Shown here: positions 1 to 7,160 of the stretch, one piece after another
How positions within the stretch are numbered: the first letter of the stretch is position 1
Layout of the letters: the number at the start of each line of letters is the position of its first letter
The notes under the pieces: model-generated
The model's database searches: none
The model's input: only the letters and a program-made list of their open reading frames with translations
What the model was told of the DNA's origin: nothing
From: Bacteroidales bacterium
GTDB lineage: Bacteria; Bacteroidota; Bacteroidia; Bacteroidales; UBA932
Length of the DNA stretch: 51,002 nucleotides
Assembly: GCA_017561665.1 (NCBI GenBank)
Contig: JAFZBQ010000126.1
Coordinates: 1-51,002, forward strand
Direction of reading: 5' to 3'
Program-made: the position numbers and the translations under genes

Positions 1-109
1 AAAAAATTCGGGGACACTGGGGGGACAAACGTGAAAAGGTCAAAAAGTTAAAGTATTTATTTACAATTAGTTATAGACTTTCTTTATTTCCTGCATCGGC
101 AAGTAGCCG

Positions 110-583
110 CTACAAGAACCTTCCCGTACGCTTCTTATAGTCCAGGTACTCCTGGCCGAAATCGGCTTCCAGACGCTTTTCTTCTGAGCGGACCTGAAGC
201 ATCATCAAGGCCGCAACGATTGAAAAAATAAGCAGCGGCCACCAGCTCCAGAGGGCAATCATAACGCTGATGTAGTATATGAAGGTGCCAGACAGCATAG
301 GATTGCGGCTAAGCTTGTACGGGCCGTCGGTCATAAGGTGTTTGGTTCTGGGCGCTACCTCGTGGCCCATGGCATCGAAGGGATTGCCCTTCCCCACCCG
401 TTTCATATAGACGATGCTCCAGATGCTCAGGGCGAGGCCGGCCAGCGCAAAGACGGCGGCAAGACACAGCCTGACCGCTGGAATATCAGCAAAAGACGGC
501 GTTCCGGCCACCCACCACATAAGCGCGGGAATTCCGACAATAAAGATGGCGAAACCCAGAAAGTATCCGAGGATTTGTTTCAT
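110..583 (-). CDS. Isoprenylcysteine carboxyl methyltransferase-like / phospholipid methyltransferase-like membrane protein
   Basis: Integral-membrane protein of 157 residues with four or so hydrophobic segments. The C-terminal half has the methyltransferase signature of the ICMT/PEMT-like families: GPYKLSRNPM followed by a hydrophobic stretch and then EEKRLEADFGQEYLDYKKR, the usual E-x(n)-Y-x-x-Y-x-x-R SAM-binding end. Such proteins move a methyl group from SAM to a lipid or prenylated substrate at the inner membrane; the substrate is not predictable here. The ATG at 583 was chosen because it follows the stop of the upstream gene (585-587) by one base and leads straight into the first membrane segment. 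A longer start at 628 would overlap that gene by 44 bases. It is the last gene of a four-gene minus-strand operon. Confidence 0.75.
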   Translation of the reverse strand: MKQILGYFLGFAIFIVGIPALMWWVAGTPSFADIPAVRLCLAAVFALAGLALSIWSIVYMKRVGKGNPFDAMGHEVAPRTKHLMTDGPYKLSRNPMLSGTFIYYISVMIALWSWWPLLIFSIVAALMMLQVRSEEKRLEADFGQEYLDYKKRTGRFL

Positions 584-584
584 A

Positions 585-1256
585 TTATTCCATACGAAGA
601 ATCTTCTTGCATTCTTCCAGTTCTTCAATCATCAGACCCTTGCCCTCTTTCAAGGGAGGTCTTACTTTCTGCAAACGGGTATAGAACACGTTGAATTCAG
701 GTATTTCAAAAATGTAACGCACAAAGTCCCACTCTGTTACAGGTTCTTTTGATTCGAAAAAGTGTGAATAAACCCGGTCTGACACAATCCTTTTTTGGTC
801 GATTACCTGCTGGGATACTTTGGCACATTGCCTGGTTATGTTGTAAAACTGGTCAATATGCCCGACCAGTTCAACATTGCCGATGGTGTTGAGTATTTCG
901 GAAGTGTATGAGTCCAGCCCGTAGCCGATATCAGACTGAACGTATTCTGCCAGTGAATTGATCAGGAAACTACCGACAACACCGCTATCTACTCTCTCCA
1001 GCGTATCCGCCCGTTGGGCAAGCAGAAGGCACAAATATGTAGAGTCCAGTGAGTCGTAGATATCCAAATACTCCTGGAGTTCCTCACAGGTGCGGTCCAT
1101 CTTTTCTACTACTTGTTTGGCCAGTAATTTGGCGGTGCGGGTCCGTTTGCAGGAATTAATGAGCCCCTGGACACCGAATGTCAACACTATGCCGAGCACC
1201 GTTGCCAGAAATCCGGCCAGAAAGGCCGACAACCATTTTTTGGTTTCCTCTTTCAT
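585..1256 (-). CDS. Hypothetical membrane-anchored protein
   Basis: 223 residues, not recognised. A single N-terminal transmembrane segment (about residues 10-33) follows a short charged start, then comes a mainly helical soluble domain rich in charged residues. The organisation (one N-terminal anchor plus helical domain of about 190 residues) resembles several Bacteroidota DUF families such as DUF6090, but I see no diagnostic motif and do not assign it. Its start overlaps the end of the AlkD-like gene by 4 bases (1253-1256), so the two are probably translationally coupled. Confidence 0.65.
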   Translation of the reverse strand: MKEETKKWLSAFLAGFLATVLGIVLTFGVQGLINSCKRTRTAKLLAKQVVEKMDRTCEELQEYLDIYDSLDSTYLCLLLAQRADTLERVDSGVVGSFLINSLAEYVQSDIGYGLDSYTSEILNTIGNVELVGHIDQFYNITRQCAKVSQQVIDQKRIVSDRVYSHFFESKEPVTEWDFVRYIFEIPEFNVFYTRLQKVRPPLKEGKGLMIEELEECKKILRME

Positions 1257-1966
1257 TTCTTAATGTTGTTTAAATACTCTCTGCGTTCTGCCTCCGGGAA
1301 CTTTTCTATGGCGTAGCGGAGCATTGTGCGGGGCATTGTGCTGTACCGAGGCGCCAGGTATGCAACCAGCGCCGCCTTGTCTCTTTTGCCCCCCTCGCGC
1401 AGCAGCCACCCGACCGCCTTGTGGATAAGGTCGTGCTTATGATGAAGCAGGATGTCGGCGATGGCGAAAGTGTCGCCGATCTGGCCATGGCGGATGAATG
1501 TCATTGTGCTGACGATGCCGATGCGCTGCTCCCAGATGGTCTTGCCATTTCGCGCCAGGTCGTACAGCAGGCTGCGGTCTTTGTCAAGCAGCCATACGCC
1601 AAGCAGCGGATAGCAAGATAAATCTACAAGATCCCAGTTGTTGATGCGGTCGGTATGAGCCAGATAGAAATCGACGCAACGCTGCTGCATCGAAACATCT
1701 TTCTTTGAATGCGAGAATATTTGAACCAGCGTCAGCAGCGCAGCCAGCCGAACTTCGTGGTATTCACTGGCGATGCTTTCTTCCAATTCGTCAAATGTAA
1801 CTGAAGACCAGTAGCGCCTGACAACCCCGCGCGTCACCGGCACCTTGATGCCGAGGAACATGTCCCCCTCGCCATACTGGCCGGGCCCGGTCTTGAAAAA
1901 CCGCGACAGTCCCGCCACCTGCGACGGGTCGGCATTTGCCGTCATTTCTGATATCAGCCGGTTCAT
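1253..1966 (-). CDS. DNA alkylation repair protein (AlkD-like HEAT-repeat glycosylase family)
   Basis: 237 residues, close to the usual length of the family. The whole protein reads as helical HEAT-like repeats. Recognisable motifs are the conserved NNWDLVD segment (about residue 109) and WEQRIGIVSTMTFIRHGQ (about 144), which hold the conserved Trp/Asp and Trp/Arg of the DNA-binding concave surface of AlkD proteins. AlkD enzymes excise bulky or cationic alkylated bases such as N7-alkylguanine without base flipping. Its start overlaps the SGNH hydrolase stop by 4 bases and its stop overlaps the next gene by 4 bases, so it lies in a tightly coupled operon. Confidence 0.88.
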   Translation of the reverse strand: MNRLISEMTANADPSQVAGLSRFFKTGPGQYGEGDMFLGIKVPVTRGVVRRYWSSVTFDELEESIASEYHEVRLAALLTLVQIFSHSKKDVSMQQRCVDFYLAHTDRINNWDLVDLSCYPLLGVWLLDKDRSLLYDLARNGKTIWEQRIGIVSTMTFIRHGQIGDTFAIADILLHHKHDLIHKAVGWLLREGGKRDKAALVAYLAPRYSTMPRTMLRYAIEKFPEAERREYLNNIKK

Positions 1967-2550
1967 TTCTGCCAGTCAATTGAAGAATATATGGCCTCGG
2001 CCAGCATCTTTGCGCCGGTGGCCTGGGGATGAATCCCGTCCATGCAATAGGTAGAATCGGGAAAAAGGTCCACCAGGTCTACCAGTTCCAGACCTTTTTC
2101 CGCGGCGATTTCCCTGATAGCGGGGCGCACCCCCTCCTCCATCGTCTCGGGATAAAGCCCCATCAGCGGCCTGCCCATAAGCAGATGGACCCTGATTGGA
2201 GCTATCAGGATAACACGGGGATTTGACGGCAATTGAAGGTATGAATCCACAATCCGGCTGTAGTCGCGCCGGAAGATTTCAGGATCCCAGTTGCGACGCT
2301 TGGTGTCGTTGCTCCCAAGCATTATCAGCACGATGTCGGGATTCCACGCCAGACTGTTGCGATACACCCGCTTCTTTACATACGGAGTATCGGCGTCGAA
2401 CCGGGCCGATGCGTCGTTATATCCAAAATTGCGGACTTGAAAGTCTGCTCCCAGCTTTTCTTGAAGCAGAGCGGGATAACTTTGTTTCCAAGGTTTGAGA
2501 AGGGTAAAACCCCAGGTGATACTGTCTCCGATACAGGCGATGCGTTTCAT
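1963..2550 (-). CDS. SGNH/GDSL-family hydrolase (esterase/lipase-like)
   Basis: 195 residues, a minimal single-domain SGNH hydrolase. Block I is CIGDSITWG at the N-terminus with the catalytic Ser at residue 10. The block III Asn lies in MLGSNDT, and block V is MDGIHPQ with the Asp-x-x-His pair near the C-terminus. No signal peptide is visible, so it is probably cytoplasmic. Members hydrolyse ester or thioester bonds of diverse substrates and the substrate is not inferable here. It is the first gene of the minus-strand operon running to position 110 and is divergent from the acyltransferase gene at 2614. Confidence 0.88.
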   Translation of the reverse strand: MKRIACIGDSITWGFTLLKPWKQSYPALLQEKLGADFQVRNFGYNDASARFDADTPYVKKRVYRNSLAWNPDIVLIMLGSNDTKRRNWDPEIFRRDYSRIVDSYLQLPSNPRVILIAPIRVHLLMGRPLMGLYPETMEEGVRPAIREIAAEKGLELVDLVDLFPDSTYCMDGIHPQATGAKMLAEAIYSSIDWQK

Positions 2551-2599
2551 CCAAATCCAATTTGAGCGTAAAGATAGTGTTTTGTCGGGGTATTATGAC

Positions 2600-2607
2600 T
2601 ATATTTG
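2600..2607 (+). promoter_or_regulatory. Candidate -7 element upstream of the fused acyltransferase
   Basis: TATATTTG fits the Bacteroidota -7 consensus TAnnTTTG exactly. It is only 6 bases from the ATG at 2614, which implies a leaderless or nearly leaderless mRNA. The nearest TTTG (2581-2584) is only 15 bases upstream, shorter than the usual spacing of about 20, so the -33 element is poor. Confidence 0.4.
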
Positions 2608-2613
2608 CAGGAT

Positions 2614-4449
2614 ATGAAGGAAAAGTTCAAGACCACCATAATGAGCGTGAGCGACCTGCAGAGTTCGCTCGGGCTCAAGGGCGCAGTCGGCAAAGTAATT
2701 GCCAAAGCGGCTTACGACATTCTTGGTCTTGACGGAATAAACCGCGTCCAGGACAACAGCAGCGAGTATTTTGGGGCCGAATTCGCAGAACACGCCCTCA
2801 AGGATCTGGGCGTGGATTACAGCATTCCGCAGGAACAGTTGGAGAGGATTCCGAAAGAAGGCGGTTTCATAATTGTGGCAAACCACCACTTCGGCAGCAT
2901 CGATGGCCTGATTATGGCGGCGTCGGTTGGAACCATCCGCCCCGATTTCAAACTGATGACCACATTCCTGCTCAGCAGAATTCCCAGCCTGAAGGATATC
3001 TTCATTCCGGTGGACAATTTCTCTTCCGGCAAGGCCCGCAGCCTTAACGGCATCCGTACGGCGATGGCGCATATCGCGGCCGGAAACTGCCTGGGTCTCT
3101 TCCCCGCCGGAGAAGTCGCCACCTGGCAGCACGGCAAAAACCGCACGTCGCTTGGCAAGAAGCGCGTTGTGGAGGACATCCCCTGGGCGCACAGCGTCAT
3201 CAAACTTGTCCAGCGCAGCGGCCTTCCGGTGATTCCGATGTATTTCGACGGTGAGAATTCCAAACTGTTCCACAGGCTCGGCCGGATACACCCCCGCCTG
3301 AGAACCGCCAGGCTGATGCGGGAGGCCCTCAACAAGCAGGGTACCCACGTTGAGGTCAGGATCGGCCAGGCAATTCAGCCGGAAGAAATTGCCGGTCTGG
3401 ATACCAATGCCCTGGCAACATACCTCAGGAGCCGTTGCTATGCGCTTGAGCAGCAGACTCTTCCCAATCTGCAACCCGCCTCGCACGAATGGCCTGCCTC
3501 CGTGGCCGAAGCTACCGATGCGGAACTGGTTGCCGGAGAAATGGAGAATCTTCCCACAGACAAGATACTGTTCGAAAACGGCGACTACCGCGTCTGCCTG
3601 ATAAGGAAAGAAGATGCGCCCAACGCCCTGCGGGAACTTTACCGCCTTCGCGAAGTCACCTTCAGGGCTGTCGGGGAAGGTACCGGAAAGCCACTTGATA
3701 CCGACAGTTACGACGACTATTTCTATCAGCTGATTGTTTGGAACATACCTAACCGGGAGATTGTCGGGGCATACCGCATAGGAGACGGAAAGGAGATAAT
3801 GGAGCAGCACGGCGGCATCGGCGGATTCTATACCGCCAGCCTTGTGAATTACAAGGATGCTGCGGCACCGATACTGTCAAAGTCAATAGAGTTGGGACGC
3901 TCTTTTGTCGTGGAAAAGTATAAAAAGGAGTTCAGTCCGTTGAAACTTCTGCTTGGAGGTATCGCCGCATCCACTCTCAAAATACCCCACGCAGAGTATC
4001 TGCTTGGCCCCGTGAGCATCAGCAACGACTTCCCCGTTTTCTACAAGAGTCTGACCACGCACTATATCAAGCGGGAGTTCCCGCTGCCCGATGCCGATCG
4101 ACTGGTGACCGCACCCCACCCCTTCGTTCCCGATTATCTCAGGGTGAATCCAGACGACCTGCTGCAGGCAGTGCCCAAGGGCGACATCGCCGGTTTCGAC
4201 AGCCTGCTGTCGGCTATTTCGGATGGCGAATGCCATCTGCCGGTGCTGGTTCGCAGATATTTCAGCTGCTCCGCCCGCCTGGCCTGCTTCAACGTCGATC
4301 CCGATTTTGCAGACAGCCTGGACGGACTGATACTGCTGCGCCTGAGCGAATACCCGGTACAGGCACTCAAGGCTATAACACGTGGAATGCCCGACGAACT
4401 GCGCGACGGCATCTTCGAGCATCTTTACGGAACAATAGATCCACAGTAA
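2614..4449 (+). CDS. Bifunctional acyltransferase: PlsC-like O-acyltransferase fused to OlsB-like N-acyltransferase (aminolipid synthesis)
   Basis: 611 residues with two acyltransferase halves. Residues ~80-290 form a PlsC/lysophospholipid acyltransferase domain: VANHHFGSIDG contains the HX4D catalytic motif (His92, Asp97), and LFPAGEVATW is the block III-like motif. Residues ~310-510 match the OlsB/GNAT-type acyl-ACP-dependent N-acyltransferase domain (EIVGAYRIGDGKEI, then IELGRSFV). This order is that of OlsF-type bifunctional enzymes, which N-acylate ornithine or glycine with a 3-hydroxy fatty acid and then O-acylate it; in Bacteroides the two steps are split between GlsB and GlsA. The inferred product is therefore a glycine or ornithine lipid. 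The ATG at 2614 is preferred over an in-frame TTG at 2605. Its stop abuts the convergent hutI stop with no terminator visible. Confidence 0.78.
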   Translation: MKEKFKTTIMSVSDLQSSLGLKGAVGKVIAKAAYDILGLDGINRVQDNSSEYFGAEFAEHALKDLGVDYSIPQEQLERIPKEGGFIIVANHHFGSIDGLIMAASVGTIRPDFKLMTTFLLSRIPSLKDIFIPVDNFSSGKARSLNGIRTAMAHIAAGNCLGLFPAGEVATWQHGKNRTSLGKKRVVEDIPWAHSVIKLVQRSGLPVIPMYFDGENSKLFHRLGRIHPRLRTARLMREALNKQGTHVEVRIGQAIQPEEIAGLDTNALATYLRSRCYALEQQTLPNLQPASHEWPASVAEATDAELVAGEMENLPTDKILFENGDYRVCLIRKEDAPNALRELYRLREVTFRAVGEGTGKPLDTDSYDDYFYQLIVWNIPNREIVGAYRIGDGKEIMEQHGGIGGFYTASLVNYKDAAAPILSKSIELGRSFVVEKYKKEFSPLKLLLGGIAASTLKIPHAEYLLGPVSISNDFPVFYKSLTTHYIKREFPLPDADRLVTAPHPFVPDYLRVNPDDLLQAVPKGDIAGFDSLLSAISDGECHLPVLVRRYFSCSARLACFNVDPDFADSLDGLILLRLSEYPVQALKAITRGMPDELRDGIFEHLYGTIDPQ

Positions 4450-5667
4450 TCAAATAGGCTCTCCAGAGAGATAGACCTGCCGGATGTACGGAGTCTGGTG
4501 CAGGTAAACCATCTTTGTCAGGTTCCAGCCTGGACGGGTCAGGATGAGGTCGGCCCTTTTGCCAGCCGTGACGCTGCCGGCGATATCGCTGATGCCCATT
4601 GCGTAGGCGCCGTTGATGGTGACGGCGTTGAAGGCGCGCTCCGGAGTGAGTTTCATCTTGATGCAGCCCAGCGCCATCACGAACCGCATATCGCCGGAGG
4701 GGGCGCTGCCTGGATTGAAGTCCGATGCCAGAGCCACACCCAGGCCGGCCTCGATAAAGTCGCGGGCGCGGCCGTACGGCAGACCCAGGAAAAATGACGA
4801 GCCGGGAAGCATAGTCGGCATAGTGTCGCTGCCCCGCAGCGCCTCAATCTCTTCCGGCCCGGTCTGTTCCAGATGATCTACGCTCAGGGCGCCGAACTTG
4901 ATGCCTACCTGTACCCCGCCGCTTACGGCCAGCTGGTTGGCGTGGATTTTAGGCCTTAAACCGTGCTTAATTCCCGCTTCCAGTATCCGAGCGGTATCTT
5001 CTACCGTAAAGAACCCTTTCTCGCAAAATACGTCCACAAAATCGGCGTAGCGGGCCGCCTCCGTCATCATCTCGCATACGGCGTCGACATATCCCTCGTG
5101 AGTATAACCGCGGCCGACGGCGTGTGCGCCCAGAAATGTCGTTCTGATGATTCCGGGCGAATGCTGCTTGATGCGGTCTATTACCCGCAGCATCCTGATT
5201 TCGTCTTCCGGATTGAGGCCGTAGCCGCTCTTGATTTCCACCGAGCCGGTGCCCTGATAGTTCATCTCAATCAGGCGTTCTACTGCCTGAGAATAGAGCA
5301 CCTCCTCCGGCGTTTCGTGCAGACGGTCGGCGGAGTTGAGGATGCCGCCGCCGCGGGCCGCGATCTGCTCGTAGCTGAGGCCGTTTATCTTGTCTATGAA
5401 CTCGTCTTCGCGGCTGCCGGCATAAACTATATGGGTGTGGCTGTCGCAGAAGGCGGGCATAAGCATACCGCCTTCGCAGTCAATGGTTTCATCGGCTTCG
5501 GGACAGGGCTGACCGGCATCGCCGAAGGCGGCGATCCTGTCGCCGTCGGTAAGCAGCCAGGCATCGGTTTTGAGGCCGGCGTCGTCCATCTCCGCGCCCT
5601 GCTTTCGAAGGATGCCTGATGGCACTACACCCGCCAGTATGCCAATGTTTTTGAAAAGACGCTTCAT
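4450..5667 (-). CDS. hutI: Imidazolonepropionase
   Basis: 405 residues, the usual length. It hydrolyses 4-imidazolone-5-propionate to N-formimino-L-glutamate, step 3 of histidine degradation. It is an amidohydrolase with the metal-binding HxH in CDSHTHIVYAGSRE, the conserved SGYGL segment, and further metal/substrate motifs FLGAHAVG, IHANQLA and SVDHLE. DFNPGS near residue 315 holds the conserved Asp. It is the last gene of ftcD-hutU-hutH-hutI; its start codon shares one base with the hutH stop. Confidence 0.96.
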   Translation of the reverse strand: MKRLFKNIGILAGVVPSGILRKQGAEMDDAGLKTDAWLLTDGDRIAAFGDAGQPCPEADETIDCEGGMLMPAFCDSHTHIVYAGSREDEFIDKINGLSYEQIAARGGGILNSADRLHETPEEVLYSQAVERLIEMNYQGTGSVEIKSGYGLNPEDEIRMLRVIDRIKQHSPGIIRTTFLGAHAVGRGYTHEGYVDAVCEMMTEAARYADFVDVFCEKGFFTVEDTARILEAGIKHGLRPKIHANQLAVSGGVQVGIKFGALSVDHLEQTGPEEIEALRGSDTMPTMLPGSSFFLGLPYGRARDFIEAGLGVALASDFNPGSAPSGDMRFVMALGCIKMKLTPERAFNAVTINGAYAMGISDIAGSVTAGKRADLILTRPGWNLTKMVYLHQTPYIRQVYLSGEPI

Positions 5668-7157
5668 TATTCTACTGGCGGCAGATTATCGCGGATATAT
5701 GCCACGGAATTCATAATCAGCGGGCGCATATAAGTGTCCTCGTCAATGAACGGAACGGTTTTGCGCAGTTCCTTAACCACCTTCTCGAGTACTGGGGATG
5801 ATTTGGCTGGACGGCGGAACTCGATGGCCTGGGCGGCGTTGAACAGCTCTATGGCCAGCACGGTCTGTACGTTGTCTATCACCCGCACCAGCTTGGTGGC
5901 GGAATTTGCCCCCATGCTGACGTGGTCTTCCTGTCCGTTGGACGAAGGCACAGAGTCGCACGAAGCGGGCCAGCAGTGCCCCTTGTTCTGGCTTACGATA
6001 GATGCGGCGGTGTACTGCGGAATCATAAATCCGCTGTTCAGGCCAGGCTTTGCCACAAGGTATTTGGGCAGGTCGCGGTAGCCGTGGATCAGAAGGTATG
6101 TACGGCGCTCGGAAATGCTGGCCAGCTCAGAAAGTGCTACGGCCATGGCGTCCATCGGAATCGCTATCGGCTCGCCGTGGAAGTTACCGGCCGATATTAC
6201 CATATCCTCGTCGGGGAAGATGTTGGGGTTGTCGGTGGTGGAGTTGATCTCATTCTCTATTACCGATGTCACGTAGTGCAGGTTGTCCTTGACGGCGCCG
6301 TGAACCTGAGGAATGCAGCGGAACGAGTAAGGGTCCTGAACGTGCTCTTTTGGCCTGTTAATAAGTTCACTGCCCTCCAGAAGCCTCATAAACCTGTCGC
6401 CTGTCTCTATCTGGCCGACGTGCGGACGGATGCGGTGGGTAAGCGGCAGGAACGGCTCTATGCGGCCGTCGTAGGCATCCAGCGAGAGGGCGCCGATAAC
6501 ATCGGCCCACTTTGAAAGCCTGATGGCGCGTATAAGCGACCAGATGGCGTGGGCGCTCATAAACTGGGTGCCGTTGAGCAGCGCCAGACCCTCTTTGGAC
6601 TGAAGCTTTATCGGCTCCCAACCCATCTCTTTCCAGACCTCGGCTGCGGGACGGACCTCGCCCTTATAGAGCACCTCCCCCATTCCGATGAGCGGCAGGC
6701 AGAGGTGTGCCAGCGGCGCCAGGTCGCCCGAAGCGCCCAGGGAACCCTGCTGATAGACTATCGGAAGGATATCGTTGTTGAACATGTCGGCCAGGCGCTG
6801 CACGGTGATAAGTTGTGCGCCGGAATGGCCGTATGAGAGGCACTGCACCTTGAGCAGCAGCATCAGCTTGACTATCTCCGGACGGACTGTCTCGCCGGTG
6901 CCGCAGGCGTGGCTCATAACCAGGTTATGCTGCAGCTGTGACAGGTCCTCCGCCGGAATGGAGACGTTGTAGAGCGAGCCGAAACCCGTAGTGATACCGT
7001 ACAGAGGCCGGTCCAGCTCATCCATCTTGACATCGAGATAGCGGCGGCATTTTTCGATGGCGGCCACCGCCTGGCCGCTGAGGGCGATTTTCTCGCCGCT
7101 GTCCATAATCTGCTCCAGCCTTTCAAGGGAGAGATGCTTGTGTGAGATATAGTACAT
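5667..7157 (-). CDS. hutH: Histidine ammonia-lyase
   Basis: 496 residues. It deaminates L-histidine to trans-urocanate, the first step of the pathway. GSLGASGDLAPLAHL carries the Ala142-Ser143-Gly144 triad that cyclises to the MIO electrophile. YGITTGFGSLYNV holds the catalytic Tyr loop, and LLNGTQFMSA, TTDNPNIF and SAGNFHGEP are further family signatures. It lies 3 bases downstream of hutU and is coupled to hutI. It appears intact. Confidence 0.97.
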   Translation of the reverse strand: MYYISHKHLSLERLEQIMDSGEKIALSGQAVAAIEKCRRYLDVKMDELDRPLYGITTGFGSLYNVSIPAEDLSQLQHNLVMSHACGTGETVRPEIVKLMLLLKVQCLSYGHSGAQLITVQRLADMFNNDILPIVYQQGSLGASGDLAPLAHLCLPLIGMGEVLYKGEVRPAAEVWKEMGWEPIKLQSKEGLALLNGTQFMSAHAIWSLIRAIRLSKWADVIGALSLDAYDGRIEPFLPLTHRIRPHVGQIETGDRFMRLLEGSELINRPKEHVQDPYSFRCIPQVHGAVKDNLHYVTSVIENEINSTTDNPNIFPDEDMVISAGNFHGEPIAIPMDAMAVALSELASISERRTYLLIHGYRDLPKYLVAKPGLNSGFMIPQYTAASIVSQNKGHCWPASCDSVPSSNGQEDHVSMGANSATKLVRVIDNVQTVLAIELFNAAQAIEFRRPAKSSPVLEKVVKELRKTVPFIDEDTYMRPLIMNSVAYIRDNLPPVE

Positions 7158-7160
7158 TGT

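Noticed and set aside
1-109. GGGGACA-type short repeats at the left edge (GGGGACACTGGGGGGACA)
   Set aside because: They recall GGGGACA motifs near some REP/transposase elements, but only two short copies are visible and the region is cut by the window edge.
2599-3810. 403-codon minus-strand ORF over the fused acyltransferase
   Set aside because: Antisense shadow; the plus strand has HX4D and other acyltransferase motifs.
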